This document shows positions 1-12,179 of a stretch of 64,000 nucleotides of DNA, piece by piece. The DNA comes from Melitaea cinxia. Taxonomy: Eukaryota; Arthropoda; Insecta; Lepidoptera; Nymphalidae. How positions within the stretch are numbered: the stretch's first letter is position 1; each line of letters starts with the position of its first letter. Made by a program: the position numbers and the translations under genes. The stretch covers positions 2,228,001 to 2,292,000 of the forward strand of contig NC_059423.1 in the NCBI RefSeq assembly GCF_905220565.1. Direction: 5' to 3'. Below the pieces are notes generated by a model. The model worked only from the letters and a program-made list of their open reading frames with translations. It made no database searches and was not told the DNA's origin.

Positions 1-92
1 ATGAGGGTAGTCGGATGAGAGCTTGGATTGACACTCTCCAGGTGTTAGGAGTGATACGTTGAGACTGTGCATGATACTTCCGGAGAGGTGAG
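1..92 (-). CDS. scaf: scarface-like, coding exon 10 (partial, runs off the window)
   Basis: A TTCCAG acceptor (93-98) begins an exon whose first two bases complete the Ala codon left by exon 9. Thirty codons follow, including GSIMHSLNVSLL, PGEC and KLSSDYPH. This matches the segment after GWG in trypsin folds, where the sequence M..L.V.L....C leads to the next disulphide. The catalytic-Ser region and stop lie beyond position 1. The exon is too short to be found by an open-reading-frame scan. Confidence 0.82.
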
Positions 93-924
93 CTGGAATT
101 TCGGAATTTATTTATTTTAAATTTTTATAAAATGTAATGTATAGGTAGTCTGCTGTCTGAAAAATGAACGGGATATTAAAAAAGAAAAAATAATAATAAA
201 GGAACACCTTCGTTATATCTTAAGTAAATTTAGTACGTACGTACTGACTATAAATAAATAATTCTGGAACGAATATTTTAGGAATTCAAGGTAAATTTCT
301 ATAAAGCTAATTAACGATTTATAGTTAGATAAAGTTTCTAACAATAAGATATACAAAAAAAAAACAACAAAATGTTATTTTTTTTTATAGTGAGAAAAGA
401 ATTAAAACGCATACAGCTAAAGATCATTTATGTATTTAACATTTTATAATAATAAACAACATTTATCTTCTAAGATATTTAAATTAAAGTTTGCCCAAGG
501 CGTATTTTAAACTATGATTAATTGTGAAAAATCAACGTTGAACGCTATTTTAACGGTAATATTTTACAGTACCTAAACCGTTAATAGTATATCTGTCAAA
601 AAAGTCGCGCCAAATCGCCATCTTTAATTATTAAATATGACAGATGTAAAAAAGTTTGTTTAATATTATATTTTTATTTCATAGAAAATTATAAATTCGA
701 TTTAATGATTTTATTTATGTAGTTTTAAATATTATTATAAGTCATTTATTTCTTTCGCTCTAACGAATTAGAAAAACGAAACTAAATAAAAAAGTAAAAT
801 GAAAGTGAAACAATAAATTAATGAATACAATGTTTATTTTACATTACAATTACATAAGTGTTCGAAAATGGGTCTCATTATATATGATTCATATTTATGA
901 CTTAATATATTTTTAGTACTCCAT

Positions 925-976
925 CGCCCAGGGAAAGAGGCCTATGCCCAGCCGTGGGATATTACACGCTGAAGCG
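925..976 (+). repeat. SINE family A tail fragment
   Basis: Matches the common 3' tail of family A (AGGCCTATGCCCAGC then TGGGATATTACA and GCTGAAGCG). Confidence 0.7.
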
Positions 977-1454
977 ATATTTTTAGTTAGATATGATATC
1001 TTAATCATAAGCATACTAAGCCCTATTTTTAAAATGTACCGACCTTGTTTGGCAACAGATACTTCAAATCGTGATTTTAATTGGATTAAACTTAGATAAA
1101 AGATTCCTGCTTAGTTAAATTTCTAGAAAAATCTAACTACCAAGTATTAAATAAATAAATACATAAAATACATACGACTTTGAAAATATAAGGTTACGCT
1201 ATTGGAATCAACTACCTAAATTAAAAAAAAAAATTAATACAATTCATGTTTATATTTATTTATTGTTATTTTTTTATTAAGTCCTTTATTGTCGCGTTCA
1301 CGGTCACAAATTTTAATGTTATATTAATGAATAAAAAAAAAATATAAATAAATTTAACATTGACAGCTCAAACAGATGATTTAATGAAAAGCAATAAATT
1401 AGAATAGTTTTATTTCCTTAAAAGTAACTACTATAGTTAAATAGAGACTCCTTC

Positions 1455-1560
1455 AGTCCACAGTGGAGCAACGTGGTGATTAAAGCTCTGACCCTTATCC
1501 TACTTGGAGAGTGAGGCCTATGCTCAGAAGTTGCATGTGCTGCATTGCACTGGCTGATTC
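1455..1560 (+). repeat. SINE family A tail, degenerate
   Basis: Shares GGAGCAACGTGGTG, AAGCTCTGA and GAGGCCTATGC with other family A tails, then diverges into an AATC-type simple repeat. Confidence 0.6.
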
Positions 1561-1869
1561 AATCAATCAATCAACTACTATATAAATCGTCTCCACTACA
1601 TCTCCCCGACCCCGACCGAGAATAAAACTGACAATTAAGTCAGAAAGGTTGCCAATGTTGTTTTTAAGCTGTCAAATCATAAAATAAAATAGAATCTTTG
1701 AGAAATATTCAGAAGAATAAGTTCTTACAAAAATCTGTCAAAACACGACCCTGTGTGCGCGTCGTATTAGCGGACGTACAGACAAATATTACGACAAGGT
1801 TACAAGTGTTTTATTATCTCGCGAATTTTCGTAACAAGACGAATATTTCAAGAAGGTATTGCTTTATAA

Positions 1870-2060
1870 CTAGCTGACCCAGCAGACGTTACGAACTATA
1901 AAACGTGTGAAATTTAAATGGGATAAAACTTTTGGCTATCCTAATTACTATGTGATATGAGTATCCTTTATTTACACATCTAACAAATAAACTTTTATAA
2001 CAATCGGTTGAGTTGTTTTGTAGGTATGCTCCTATGTTGAGATACGAGATTTTTGCATAT
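1870..2060 (-). mobile_element. Helitron-like non-autonomous element, fragment
   Basis: Begins AACTAGCTGACCCAGCAGACG on the plus strand, the reverse of the CTAG-ending terminus seen repeatedly in this window (for example 29752-29755). Only the end and about 190 bp are recognisable. Confidence 0.45.
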
Positions 2061-2248
2061 TAGAAGTCTAGTGGACCGAAATTCAAACCAACATATTTTT
2101 TTCGTAAATATACCGATTTTTTTTGCATACAAAACTTATCTTGACAAAAACGAAAAAAAAAAAATCAAAGAATCATCTAGCATGGTACAGTCTCTTGGAT
2201 GATATGCATCTACATATATTTCGGTGATCCATTTTTTTTTATACAATT

Positions 2249-2300
2249 TGGTCGGCAAACAAGCGTACGGCTCACCCGATGGTAAGCGATTACCGCCTTG
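2249..2300 (+). repeat. Family E fragment
   Basis: GTCGGCAAACAAGCGTACGG and GATGGTAAGCGATTACCG, as in the copies at 31793 and 32305. Confidence 0.7.
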
Positions 2301-3239
2301 TTGCCAACTCTCAAAAATTTATCCCTCTAAATCCCTTCTTTATTGATTTTATTGAATTGTTTTAATTAATTGATAAAAATGTTACATATTGACATTGATT
2401 TTAATTTTATTAATATAAATGTACTAATTTGTATTATTATTGTTTGTTTTTTATGAATTTTATGAATTTTTTAAGTGTGATTATTTATTGATTATTTTAT
2501 ATTTATTGATTATTTATTGATTATTTTATATCTTTTGATTATTTTGTTTTTATTGAATTGTTGAAATTGTTTGTTAAATTTAATGTTACTTGTTGTGATA
2601 AACTTAACTAACGCATTGGGTTACTGTAATGTTAGTTCTAAGTTTTTTTTTATGCATAAATAAATAAATCCCCAATCAAAAACCCCTAAAATCCTCAAAT
2701 ACTAGGGAATCCCCCAATTTTTTTATTATTTGTAAAATAAATAATTAAATATTTTTAAACAAATAATACATTAAAAACAATTAATAAATAGGATAATGTC
2801 ATTAAACAAATAATAGTATATTTTTGACAATACTCTTTTTTCTCTAACATTAGGCATTTTAACGAATGACTTGCTTATAAACGTACGAATTGAACAAGCA
2901 AATAACTAATAATAATCAACGTATTTGTAGTAAACATAAACGCAACGAGTTAAATAAACCTCGCGTTTTATTTAACTCTGCTTTCTTAGTAACAAGCAAT
3001 TGCACTAGATGTCGCTAAGGTGGTATGTATAAAAATGAATATGATTCGCTACTCGCTAGATTGGATTATCCCAGGGCCTATTCTATTACACCTTTATTTT
3101 GCTTATTTTGAAATAGAAAATAAAAAAAAATATTTGAAGTTATAAAAATCCCTAAAAATACCCCTACAAATATGACACCCCTAAAAAACCCCATCCCATT
3201 TTTCCCCCCTAAATTTGGGGGAAAACCCCTAAGTTGACA

Positions 3240-3353
3240 TCACTGGATTACCGTAGCTTATATACGTCTGCAACCTACCCCTTATTCCCCCCCCCCCCCA
3301 GGAGCTCTGGTCACCTTACTCACCAACAGGAAGACAACACTGCTTGAATGCGG
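3240..3353 (+). repeat. Family E fragment with poly-C tract
   Basis: Contains ATTACCGTAGCTTATA, a run of Cs, then CAGGAGCTCTGGTCACC and CAACACTGCTTGAA, the central part of family E. Confidence 0.7.
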
Positions 3354-5412
3354 TATTATTACTTATAATTATATTTATATCGATTTAATGAAAGTGAAAT
3401 TACGTTTTTTTTTTTAATCAATAACCAAAAATTTCTTCATTCAGATAAGCTTTAAAAGCAATTTTGTAATCTTTATTTTATAAATTACAACAATAATAAT
3501 AATAATATATAAATTAAGAACTAAACAAATATATGTTTTCTAAAATCAAAAACCCGTAAAACGAAGGTCGAAAACGAAGAAATATCGACATTTGGACAAA
3601 TATTAAGACTAATAAATTATACAATTCTCTGCCATTGGGATTTGATTCAAAATCGTATTAAGTTACATTAATTAATAGCTGTCATTTCATTTCAATACAA
3701 AACAAAATATTGTAGAAAATAACTTCATATTACGAAATGTGTAACATACACAATTTTAATATCTTGTGAAGTTTGAATAGAAATAAAAATTCTGGATACT
3801 CCAATTTCAAGCGGTATGAAATATAATCGACGAACTATTCTCATAACTATCAAATTATACACAAAATATTTAATAAAAATCGATGAAGCCATTTCGGAGG
3901 AATACCATCACAAAAACCGTGCCACGACATTTTTGTATACCTATTAGGTAAAAACGTATATAATTCTGTATTCGAGTAGGTATATTTATAATGTAAATGC
4001 CACATATTTGCATTAGAATTTGAAAGGTGTACTCAAATGTACACTTACTATTCCTAGGCATTAACCCACTTTAATCCTAAATGCGTGTGAAAATGTGTGT
4101 ACCTACTAAAATATAAATTTATTAAATAATAACTGACATGGCGAACTTCGAACCACAGTTTTTTTTCGATCCACCGTTTTTTTTTTTTTTTTTTTTTAAG
4201 AAAATGTCAACGTTTCAAAGCTAGTGTTTGTCGACTACTTTTTGAATTATCTCTAATATTGCGTATTTACTTGACTGTTTTTCGACTGCCTTGTTATATT
4301 ACACCGTTGTATCACTTGTCGATATAAAGTACTTTTTTTTCCTTTGCGAGCAAAAAGACAAGAATATAAACAAAAGACATTAATACCTTTAATATAAACT
4401 TTTTCCTGACCAAAACAAAAACATACTCAATTTGATCTCCGAAGAAAGCAGGATACTGCAAACTGCCCCAACAGGATAATCAAATAAAATTTCTAATATA
4501 CGACGCGTCAAAATCCTGCAACGCTGACCTGTCACCGGTTTTACCATTGCCACACAGTCTCATCAAAATCGTTTATGTATATTTTTAATTACAAACAAGC
4601 ATGAAGGCCGAACATCTTCCAATCAAAGAATTACGAAATCAAACATATTTCGTAAGCTATCTTAAAAGGAATGCCAATAATTAATTGCACATCACCGATT
4701 AATTATAAACAAAATATTTGGTGATTAAGAAATTGGCAAAAAAATATTTACTTGTCAGGATTATTAAAATTGAAATAGAGCATTGCAAATAGTGGTATCT
4801 AACACATAATGGGTATTTTTTAAGCCCGATAGAATTTTTAATTGTAAAAATACAAGAAATAACTGTCAATTAAAGTTTTTTTATTCGAAAGATCATGGCA
4901 TTAAAATCCCAAGGTGATTTCGGGCATATGGCCACAATAATACGAAAAATATTGGACATCCAAGGCGTCAATTGCTACTAGTGTTCAAGTCATAACTTGA
5001 CGAGAATTTTATTGATTTCATTGCTTTATTTTTTAAAGTTTTTTTTTTATATTGTAGAAGGTTCTTGCGGAATGAAAAATTAAGAAAATTAAAAAATAGG
5101 CAAATGTAGAACTTTAAAAAAAAAAGGATTTAAAACTACGCGTCTGACAGTTCGCAAGATAAAATACCGTCTGTTGGTTCAGATAGTAGTTACTATAAAA
5201 ACTTATTTTATTATATAAAGTGAATATTAATATTACAACATATTAATGAACTATTTAATAAACAGTAAAAAGGAAAAATATTAACGATTAAGTATTAAAA
5301 GTCCCATATTCAAGAAACACCGGTTTATCACATTTACCGTAATTTAAATTCATAGAAATATGAATAAATTAATTTTATCTATAGTGACGCGTACATTATA
5401 TTTTTATGATTT

Positions 5413-5840
5413 ACTAGCTTTCCGCCCGTAGCTTCACCCGCTTGGATTACACGAAATTAATTGCAATTGAAATATTTATTTCGCCATAAAGTAACACAGG
5501 TACCAAACGTCAAAAGAAAAAATACCAACAAAATAAATAAGTTAAGGTAGTAAAAACATTCAAACTAAAAAAAAAAATAGATCGAAACATTAGGTACATT
5601 ACAAATTTAGGTAAAGTACCTATTGTTATCCAGCGATTTTGGGTGTTCCATTTTCTCCCGTAAAAATATAGCTTATGTCATATATAAATATAGATTATGT
5701 AAATGTATATAGATTATAAATATAGATTATCTCACACTGTGATAATATACCGTTCTGGTAAAAGTATTTTTCAAAATCTATTCTGTAGTTTTTTGATTTT
5801 ATCCACGACAAACAAACAAAAACGTCAAATTGCTAATGTG
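5413..5840 (-). mobile_element. Helitron-like non-autonomous element, probable
   Basis: Starts with CTAGCTTTCCGCCCGTAGCTTC (split here as CTAG plus its subterminal GC-rich stretch) and contains the ATCTATTCTGTAGTTTTTTG-type region seen in related copies. The far boundary is uncertain. Confidence 0.4.
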
Positions 5841-5984
5841 TTAACGCTATAATTTTTATATTAAAATATTTTATTTTATGAAGATGTGGGCTAGCAGATA
5901 ATAACATTAAAAATAGCCGAAAGGTCAAATGATGAGTTCATACTCGTGTAAACCATCAAATATAAAAACTTTTTATACTACTAG

Positions 5985-6178
5985 AGCGGAAAACAAATGC
6001 TGGTAAGCCGATACCGCAGCGTATAAACACTGCAATAACAGACGCATCGCAAGCGCGTTGCCGTCACTACCCCCGACTCTATCCAGGAGCTCTATTCACC
6101 TTACTCACATAGGCACACATAACTATTTGAAATCATTATTATTTAGCTGTGGTCTTCTGTAACATTGAGGGGCTTTCT
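5985..6178 (+). repeat. Family E copy
   Basis: Contains GTAAGCCGATACCGCAGCG, CATCGCAAGCGCGTTGCCG, CAGGAGCTCT and ATTTAGCTGTGGTCTTCTG in the order of the other family E copies. Confidence 0.65.
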
Positions 6179-6559
6179 TAGTCGTATACATCTTCAAAGG
6201 ATTCAGTGACAAAATGAATCGTAAAATGTGTCGGTAAGCGTATAACTCAACAATGCCCGGAGCAATTTTACCAATTATTTTCTAAATGTTCATTGAAGTT
6301 CAAGGATGGGTTTTACGGCGAGAAAAATTCGAAAAATTTCCGTGAAAATCCTAAAAACAGCCCTTTTCTTTTTCCATACAAACGTTTTCTAACTAAAATG
6401 TAGAGTCAATTGGAACTTTATTGCTATTCAATAAATTTCATGTTAAATAATACATTAGGGCGCATTTTACGTAAGTTATTAATAATTAAATTGATCTTAT
6501 TCGTAGACCACATTTTAATTTAATTTACATACAGTAAAAATGGTATTAACTAGCTATTT

Positions 6560-6936
6560 CACATTACTTATTATATTGTTGCGGGGAACAATGGAAAATT
6601 CCCGTTTTTAAATTATCGACTCCAAATTTGGTACAAATCTCCTATATGTGATGTAGAAATGATCGATGAGCGGATTTTAAGGATAACTCATGCCCAATAA
6701 GGATTACGGGGGTGGGCGTTAACAATGAAAATTTTAAATGTATGTAGATCCGAAACTACTGAACCAAATTTTATCAAATTTTTAAAGCATCTGTAATTTG
6801 GTCCAACTTGGGAGATAGGGTAGTTTTTATCTCAATTGGACACGGTAGGTGGCGCTACTATCGTTATCGTATCGTTAAGCTATCAAATTTAGCAGCTGTT
6901 TTCCGGGCAGGACAACGTCTGCCGGGTCCGCTAGTT
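6560..6936 (+). mobile_element. Helitron-like element ending CTAG
   Basis: The 3' end reads ACGTCTGCCGGGTCCGCTAG followed by T. The interior has the 'two-base-changed' ACCAAATTTTATCAAATTT and CGAAACTACTGAACC stretches typical of these small elements. Confidence 0.5.
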
Positions 6937-7785
6937 AACAAATAAAACGGACATTTGAAACTAATCCCGTGATCAGAGTGCCTAGTGCGAGTTTTGTTTA
7001 ATCCATCTCGCAATAACTGGCGTAAATTTTAACTTCATTTTGTATGGGAAATTCGGCATTTCAACCTAGTTCTCGCATTTGCCGCTAGATGGCTCTGTAT
7101 CGATTGTATCGTATACTATTCTTTATCGTCTAGGCTGCACTGTTTAAATTCCAATGCAAAATAATCTTCACGTATAAACGCGTTTCTGTCATGTTTCTGT
7201 GAATAAAACTCGCACGAGGCACTCAGTTCTCTTTACATGTTACATGCAACAAGATTAGACAAATATGTACAGGTGAACGTGATACATTGAATGTTATATA
7301 TGTAAATAAGATGCTTATTGCTTAAAAATAATAAAGTTGTGTCAGTTACCTTAATTGAACGGATAAAAAAACGCGATTGAATATAGCGTGTTACTCTTAA
7401 AACGCTGATAAGTCCTTATTGATTAGTCTTTGAGCTGGATTAACTTTGAATTTATAAAAAAGGTTTTATTGATTGTATTTATATGTAAAGAGAGAAAAAA
7501 AAAACCCTATTCATTTAATAGCGTATTCAATAATCTGTATTAATGGCTTCCAATAGGACCAACATAGCATGAATAATTTGGATAATGTCACGTAGAATGA
7601 AGAAGATACAAAGAAGATTGATCGGCGTTCAGGACCGTAATGGGCTGTAAAATATCACGCTACGTCTTATGGTTTATTGTTCCAAATTATTTGTAATACT
7701 CTCTAAGATAAAGAAGTTACAGATTGGTCTAAACATATGGAAACCTAAAATGTCGTTAAGTAAATTATTTAAAATTTCATTACGC

Positions 7786-8118
7786 TTCATCCCACTACTG
7801 GGCATAGGCCTCTTTCCCCATGTAGGAGAAGGATCAGAGCTTAGTCCACCACGCTGCTCCAATGCGGGTTGGCGGATATATTCCCTACTATGAGTAACGA
7901 TCGCTATCAGGTTTACATGATAACAACCGGGACCGACGGCTTTACGTGCTCTCCAAGGCACGGTGGGGAGACCCATAAGGACTGCACAAACATCCAGACC
8001 GCTGCAAACACCTGTTTGGCCAATACAAATGTTTGTCATGTGCGGGGATCGAACCCGCAACCGCCAGCGCAACAGGTACAATCCATGGCTGTGACCATTG
8101 CGCCAGCGCGGCGTCATT
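7786..8118 (-). mobile_element. tRNA-derived SINE (family A), nearly complete
   Basis: Read on the minus strand: an A-box-like TGGCGCAATGGTC, the B box GGTTCGATCCC, the body with ACAAACATTTG, and the tail ending CCCAGTAGTGGGATG. These are RNA polymerase III promoter boxes, so this is a SINE rather than a tRNA gene. A loose AAAATTCATT-like direct repeat flanks it. It lies about 50 bp from exon 9 of the host gene. Resembles lepidopteran Metulj SINEs (recall only). Confidence 0.85.
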
Positions 8119-8168
8119 AAAAAATTCATTTCTTGAATATATATTTTTTATAAATAAATATGTCTTAC

Positions 8169-8455
8169 CTTGTAAAACAACCTTGCCCCATCCAGTAACA
8201 ATGCACTGTCCTTCACCACTGTAGTACGCGTCCAAAGTTTCATCTGCCCCCGGTAAACAGATTGGTTGGATATTATTTGCAAATCGTAGGTTTTCTGTGA
8301 GTACTAGGATAGCAGCGTCGTAGAGGAGGCTTCCGGGCTTGTAGAAGGGGTGACGTAAGATTGTCTTCACTTGGACAATTTGGAAGGGTAAGGGTTCATC
8401 ATCGATTCCGAGTTTCCATTCACCGCCCTTGATGAGAACGTTCTTGGCGTCCAAG
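8169..8455 (-). CDS. scaf: scarface-like, coding exon 9 (central protease-fold domain)
   Basis: Entered after CCCCTCTAG in phase 2. Encodes residues 1279-1373: KGGEWKLG, EPLPFQIVQVKTI, HPFYKPG, then YDAAILVL (Asp1324 at the catalytic Asp position), NIQPICLPG and CIVTGWGK. These are standard trypsin-fold landmarks in order. It ends in phase 1 at GTAAGA. An open frame reading past the donor continues into a SINE and is not coding. Confidence 0.88.
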
Positions 8456-9057
8456 CTAGAGGGGCAGAGAAGAACTGTGTTATGCTATGGTTTCTCTATG
8501 CTTTAGTGAATGTTTACTTTGTAAAACGAAATATATAAAAATTATTATTGTAAATTATTAAATTGCTAAACTTGTATAAGTATAGTAAAAAAAAAAACTC
8601 AAACAAAAAATATTAAAATCAAAGAAAGATATACAAACGCGACATTATCGCTATAATACCTGTATATACTCGTAATTTATTAATTTATTCTACGCGTATA
8701 CAGTAAAATCAAACGACCAAACGACTTTTATAAGAAAATTTGAAGATAAAAAATAAATACCTATCACACAGAACTAATAATAAAATAAAAAATGGTTTTC
8801 AAAAGCAGATAATATATAAACACAATAAAATAAATAAATAACAAGCCCATATCATTAAAAAAAAAACGAGTGCGCTTTAGAACACACGAATGAAGTAAGA
8901 GTTTTTAGCTCAATTTAACTTATATCTCCCTCTCAACTACCGTTCGCCTCGCCCGATCACAATTTTCGTGACACTCTCGTCACGCATTCACCAGCATAAA
9001 ACAGCTAAAAATTTAGATAGTCACAAGTAATCTTTTTTTTTTAAATAATAAGCATAC
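8456..9057 (-). other. Intron between coding exons 8 and 9
   Basis: 602 bp, AT-rich. It contains a family H repeat (8862-9012) next to the donor of exon 8; nothing else was recognised. Confidence 0.75.
8862..9012 (+). repeat. Family H dispersed repeat
   Basis: Starts AAAACGAGTGCGCTTTAGAA and includes CTCTCGTCACGCATTCACCA. The same order occurs at 30132-30300, and in reverse at 40205-40440. Confidence 0.7.
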
Positions 9058-9215
9058 CCTTCAACACAAGCAGCTGTTGTAACAACGACGTCAGGTCTGG
9101 TGATCACACCGCCGCAGAGGAGGCTCTTGTTGGTCTGCAGGAGTACCATGGCTTGCCATGGGATCTCAGCGAAGTCTACTTCAAGGTTATTACGGTCGCC
9201 ATTAGGTCTTTGACC
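9058..9215 (-). CDS. scaf: scarface-like, coding exon 8 (start of protease-fold domain; catalytic His lost)
   Basis: The acceptor TTTCCCAG precedes GGTCAAAGACCT. Encodes residues 1226-1278: an acidic lead-in, EIPWQAMVLL, LLCGGVI and VVTTAACVE. In active enzymes the last motif is TAAHC. Here the residue before Cys1275 is Ala1274, so the catalytic His is absent. No IVGG-type cleavage site precedes the fold. The exon exits in phase 2 at GTATGC. Confidence 0.87.
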
Positions 9216-11694
9216 CTGGGAAAGGAAATTGATGTATTTAGACAGAGTTAAGGTTTATTTTCTTAATATTTGTCGAGTAAATAATTATTTTTATTTATTA
9301 ATTTATTTAATCTATGCGTAATTTCGTAATGATCTAATTAAAACAAAAATTACGTTAGTAAAGCGTAAAGCTGTTTAAGTAGGTAATGTAATATGCTAAG
9401 TCACGAAGCTTTGATTCTGGCACAGACTAGTAATGTAAAATCGCGAAAATAAATTAGTCATCCGAACTTAATATTATAAATGCGAATATAAGTTTGTTTG
9501 TTACTTCTTTGCTTTCACGCGAAAAGTGCTTAACCGATCATCATGAAACTTTGTACACATATTTTTGGAGATGTTAGAAGTAACATAGGATACTATTTAT
9601 TAAAAAAATCCATGAGAGCGACGCTGCCGATAAAAGCTATTAGTTAAATAAATAAAAGGAATGATGGCTTAACAGAAACAAGAAAGATATCAAAATAGTT
9701 CTACATCTCACATGATATTCGCGAACTAGTGTGTCAAATTGATATGACTTAAAACTATAAAACGAATAATTGTAATTAAAATAAAAAAAAATAACGGGAA
9801 GGAAGAGCTTGGTGGAATTAGATCTGAAAACTAACAAAAACGAGGAAGAGAAAGGAACTTTAGTTGTTCTCACGAGGAAAATAAAAAAATGGAATGGAAA
9901 AGAGAGAAAAACGTGAAATTAAAAATAAAACTAAAAAAAGGATGTACGATGAAAAAAGATGTACGGTGTATATCACGAATTGAAGGTATCTAATTTATAA
10001 ACTAATATACAATATTGCGTAAAATTAAGACTAATTTAAATTTAATTTTTTTTTATATATGCCTGTGACTCTCGCGTCTTACGAAATGATGACCTGCCGT
10101 CTGATAAATTGATGAAATTGTGATGAAACTGACGTTCTTAGCACTGAGATTCTAAGGTCACGCATTTATGTGTTTTAAGATATTTGTAACATTTCATTTA
10201 CACTGAAATCGGTTTGTAAATATGTTAAATATAGGATATATTGATTTAGAACGTAAAAAGAGTGCAAGTCATGCTACGTATGGTTCTGTGTAATCTAAAT
10301 TAATATTACAAAGAGGTGAAAAATTGTATTTCTCAATGTTTATATCGAAATCATTCGAAAGCTATTGAAGCGATTTTAAAAATAATTTTAACAAAGGTAT
10401 GCTATGTTATCACCGAGTGACGTAGGCTATATTTTAATAGGAGACAACAGAACAGCCATAATCGTAACATAGTCTCAGCTGAGAGCGTAAAACTAGTCTT
10501 TCAATATTGAACAATATACTATTTTAATGATCGTAGTTGGTTACATGTTTCTAGATTTAGAATTTCTTTTAATTTTGCCGTTTTTTTTGGCTTTTCTATC
10601 AACTAAGGTGTTAATTTTGTGTTCATTTATACATTTTAATTACCGGCATTTAATAGTTCCAAATTCCAAAATTGTACGGATGATTTTGGCAATGTCACGT
10701 AGAATAAAGACGCCACGATAGAGATTTATCGGTCCGGCCGAAATTACAACCTTGATTAAATTTTGATGACCATTAGCTTTAGTTGCACATACTCTGTTGA
10801 AACTTTAACTAACATTCATGGGTTAAAGTATGCCATAGTCTTGTTATAATTGGACAAAGGAGTCAGAAGGTTTACATTTGCAAAGTTTCGTTACCGAGCA
10901 TTTAAGACGACTGTAAAACAGAACTTAAAGCTATTCCAGAATAATTTTATCTTGTATTGAAGTATTTATTAAATAAAAGCTGCTGAATTCTTTAACTGGC
11001 CAACGGAACCCGTATTCTGGTAATCGATGGTAAAATCCGCCCTATAAGTCACTGTTTGATCAAATAGAGCTCCAAAAGTGTTCTTAACTTCAATAACATA
11101 TCTGAGTTGATTTTGTTTATTAATTCCGAAATACTTGTCGAATGTCTAATTTGTATATAAGATTAAAGTATAAAATTTTATTTTCCTAAAATACCTACGT
11201 AGAAAATTATTAAAAAATATTCTTAATGAAATATAAATAATTTGTATATATTTCATGTAATCTTGTATTTATTAACGTCAGTATAAATTTAAAAAAATAT
11301 AAAATGGTATAATATAAATATATATTTTTCTAGAAATTAATTTAAAAAAGACGAGACTGACCTTAGCGACCTGTTGAGGTCAAGATAGTCATTAACGCAA
11401 AAGAGACCTCAGTTTTTTTTTTAAATACAAAATTCTTTAATATTGTAAAAGCTTGATAATTGAATGACAGAAATTTGCATCGATTGGGAAATAAACGCGT
11501 AAATTATGCACTAATAAATTATACTATTATGAAATACAAATAATAATATTACAGTAATTTCAATACTTAATTTATTACACAGGTGTTAAACATATAAATT
11601 CAAAAAACTAGACAAGACTAGGTATTAACACAGCCAATGTCTGGGTCAAAAACATTTCAAGCAGCTAACACCTAGTAACGAGTATTAGATCACG

Positions 11695-11932
11695 TCGGGG
11701 TCACCAGTTTAGTAGTGTGAAGAATCACGTCGGCCATCGAAAAGGGAGGATCCTCCGACCAGACGGATGTTGTGTCTGGTGGGCTACTGCCCCGACGGTT
11801 GTTGTCGGGTACTTGTATATAATACTTAATCACTTTGAAAACTCTGATAGCGCGATGTAGCATACGTCAGTTTTCTCTAATTACGTAGGTTATAGTCATT
11901 CGTATTTTTGCGCGATAGATGTCGCCCAAGTA
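11695..11932 (+). repeat. Family C dispersed repeat
   Basis: Shares with 29265-29478 and 44625-44815 the blocks GTCGGCCATCGAAAAG, CCCCGACGGTTGTTGTCGG, ACTCTGATAGCGCGATGTAG and GCGCGATAGATGTCGCC. No coding capacity. The LTR retrotransposon inserted directly at its 3' edge. Confidence 0.75.
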
Positions 11933-11936
11933 CCTA
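11933..11936. repeat. Target-site duplication CCTA, left
   Basis: CCTA here and at 18189-18192 flanks the retrotransposon exactly; four bases is usual for Ty3/gypsy integrases. Confidence 0.8.
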
Positions 11937-12066
11937 TGAAGTGTAGTAGTTATAATCCTACGCTAAGTATCTATTATAAATAACTGTAATCATTATTATA
12001 GAGAGCAGTAATAAATCATCCTTGGAACAAGTAAGATGTGTTTAATTACATAACAACTTCCCTACA
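11937..12066 (+). repeat. 5' LTR, 130 bp
   Basis: Identical by eye to 18059-18188. It holds a TATAAA (11975-11980) and an AATAAA poly(A) signal (12010-12015) only about 30 bp apart, leaving a very short R region. It is unusually short for the gypsy clade. Confidence 0.9.
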
Positions 12067-12084
12067 TGGCGACCCTGCCAGCCG
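12067..12084 (+). promoter_or_regulatory. Primer-binding site
   Basis: TGGCGACCCTGCCAGCCG directly follows the LTR. The leading TGG pairs with the CCA end of a tRNA. The TGGCGACC start resembles sites assigned to tRNA-Arg in some insect elements; the tRNA identity is a guess. Confidence 0.65.
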
Positions 12085-12179
12085 CGCATACATGGCCGCG
12101 CGTATTTAAAACTAAAATAAAATAGACGCGCCAGAAGTTATTAAATATTTATTTTTGTGATGGAAAAAAAACGTAAAAC

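Larger units (their letters stand above)
93..8168 (-). other. Intron between coding exons 9 and 10: repeat-rich, no other gene seen
   Basis: About 8 kb of AT-rich DNA. It holds SINE tails (925-976, 1455-1560), family E pieces (2249-2300, 3240-3353, 5985-6178), Helitron-like ends (1870-2060, 5413-5840, 6560-6936) and a near-complete SINE (7786-8118) about 50 bp inside the donor of exon 9. Poly-T/poly-C tracts lie at 3289-3298 and 4160-4197. A 63-codon frame at 3870-4061 shows no domain and was not called. Confidence 0.7.

Noticed and set aside
7942..8454. Taking the full 170-codon frame as a protease exon
   Set aside because: Only 8169-8455 is coding; after the GTAAGA donor the frame runs into a SINE.
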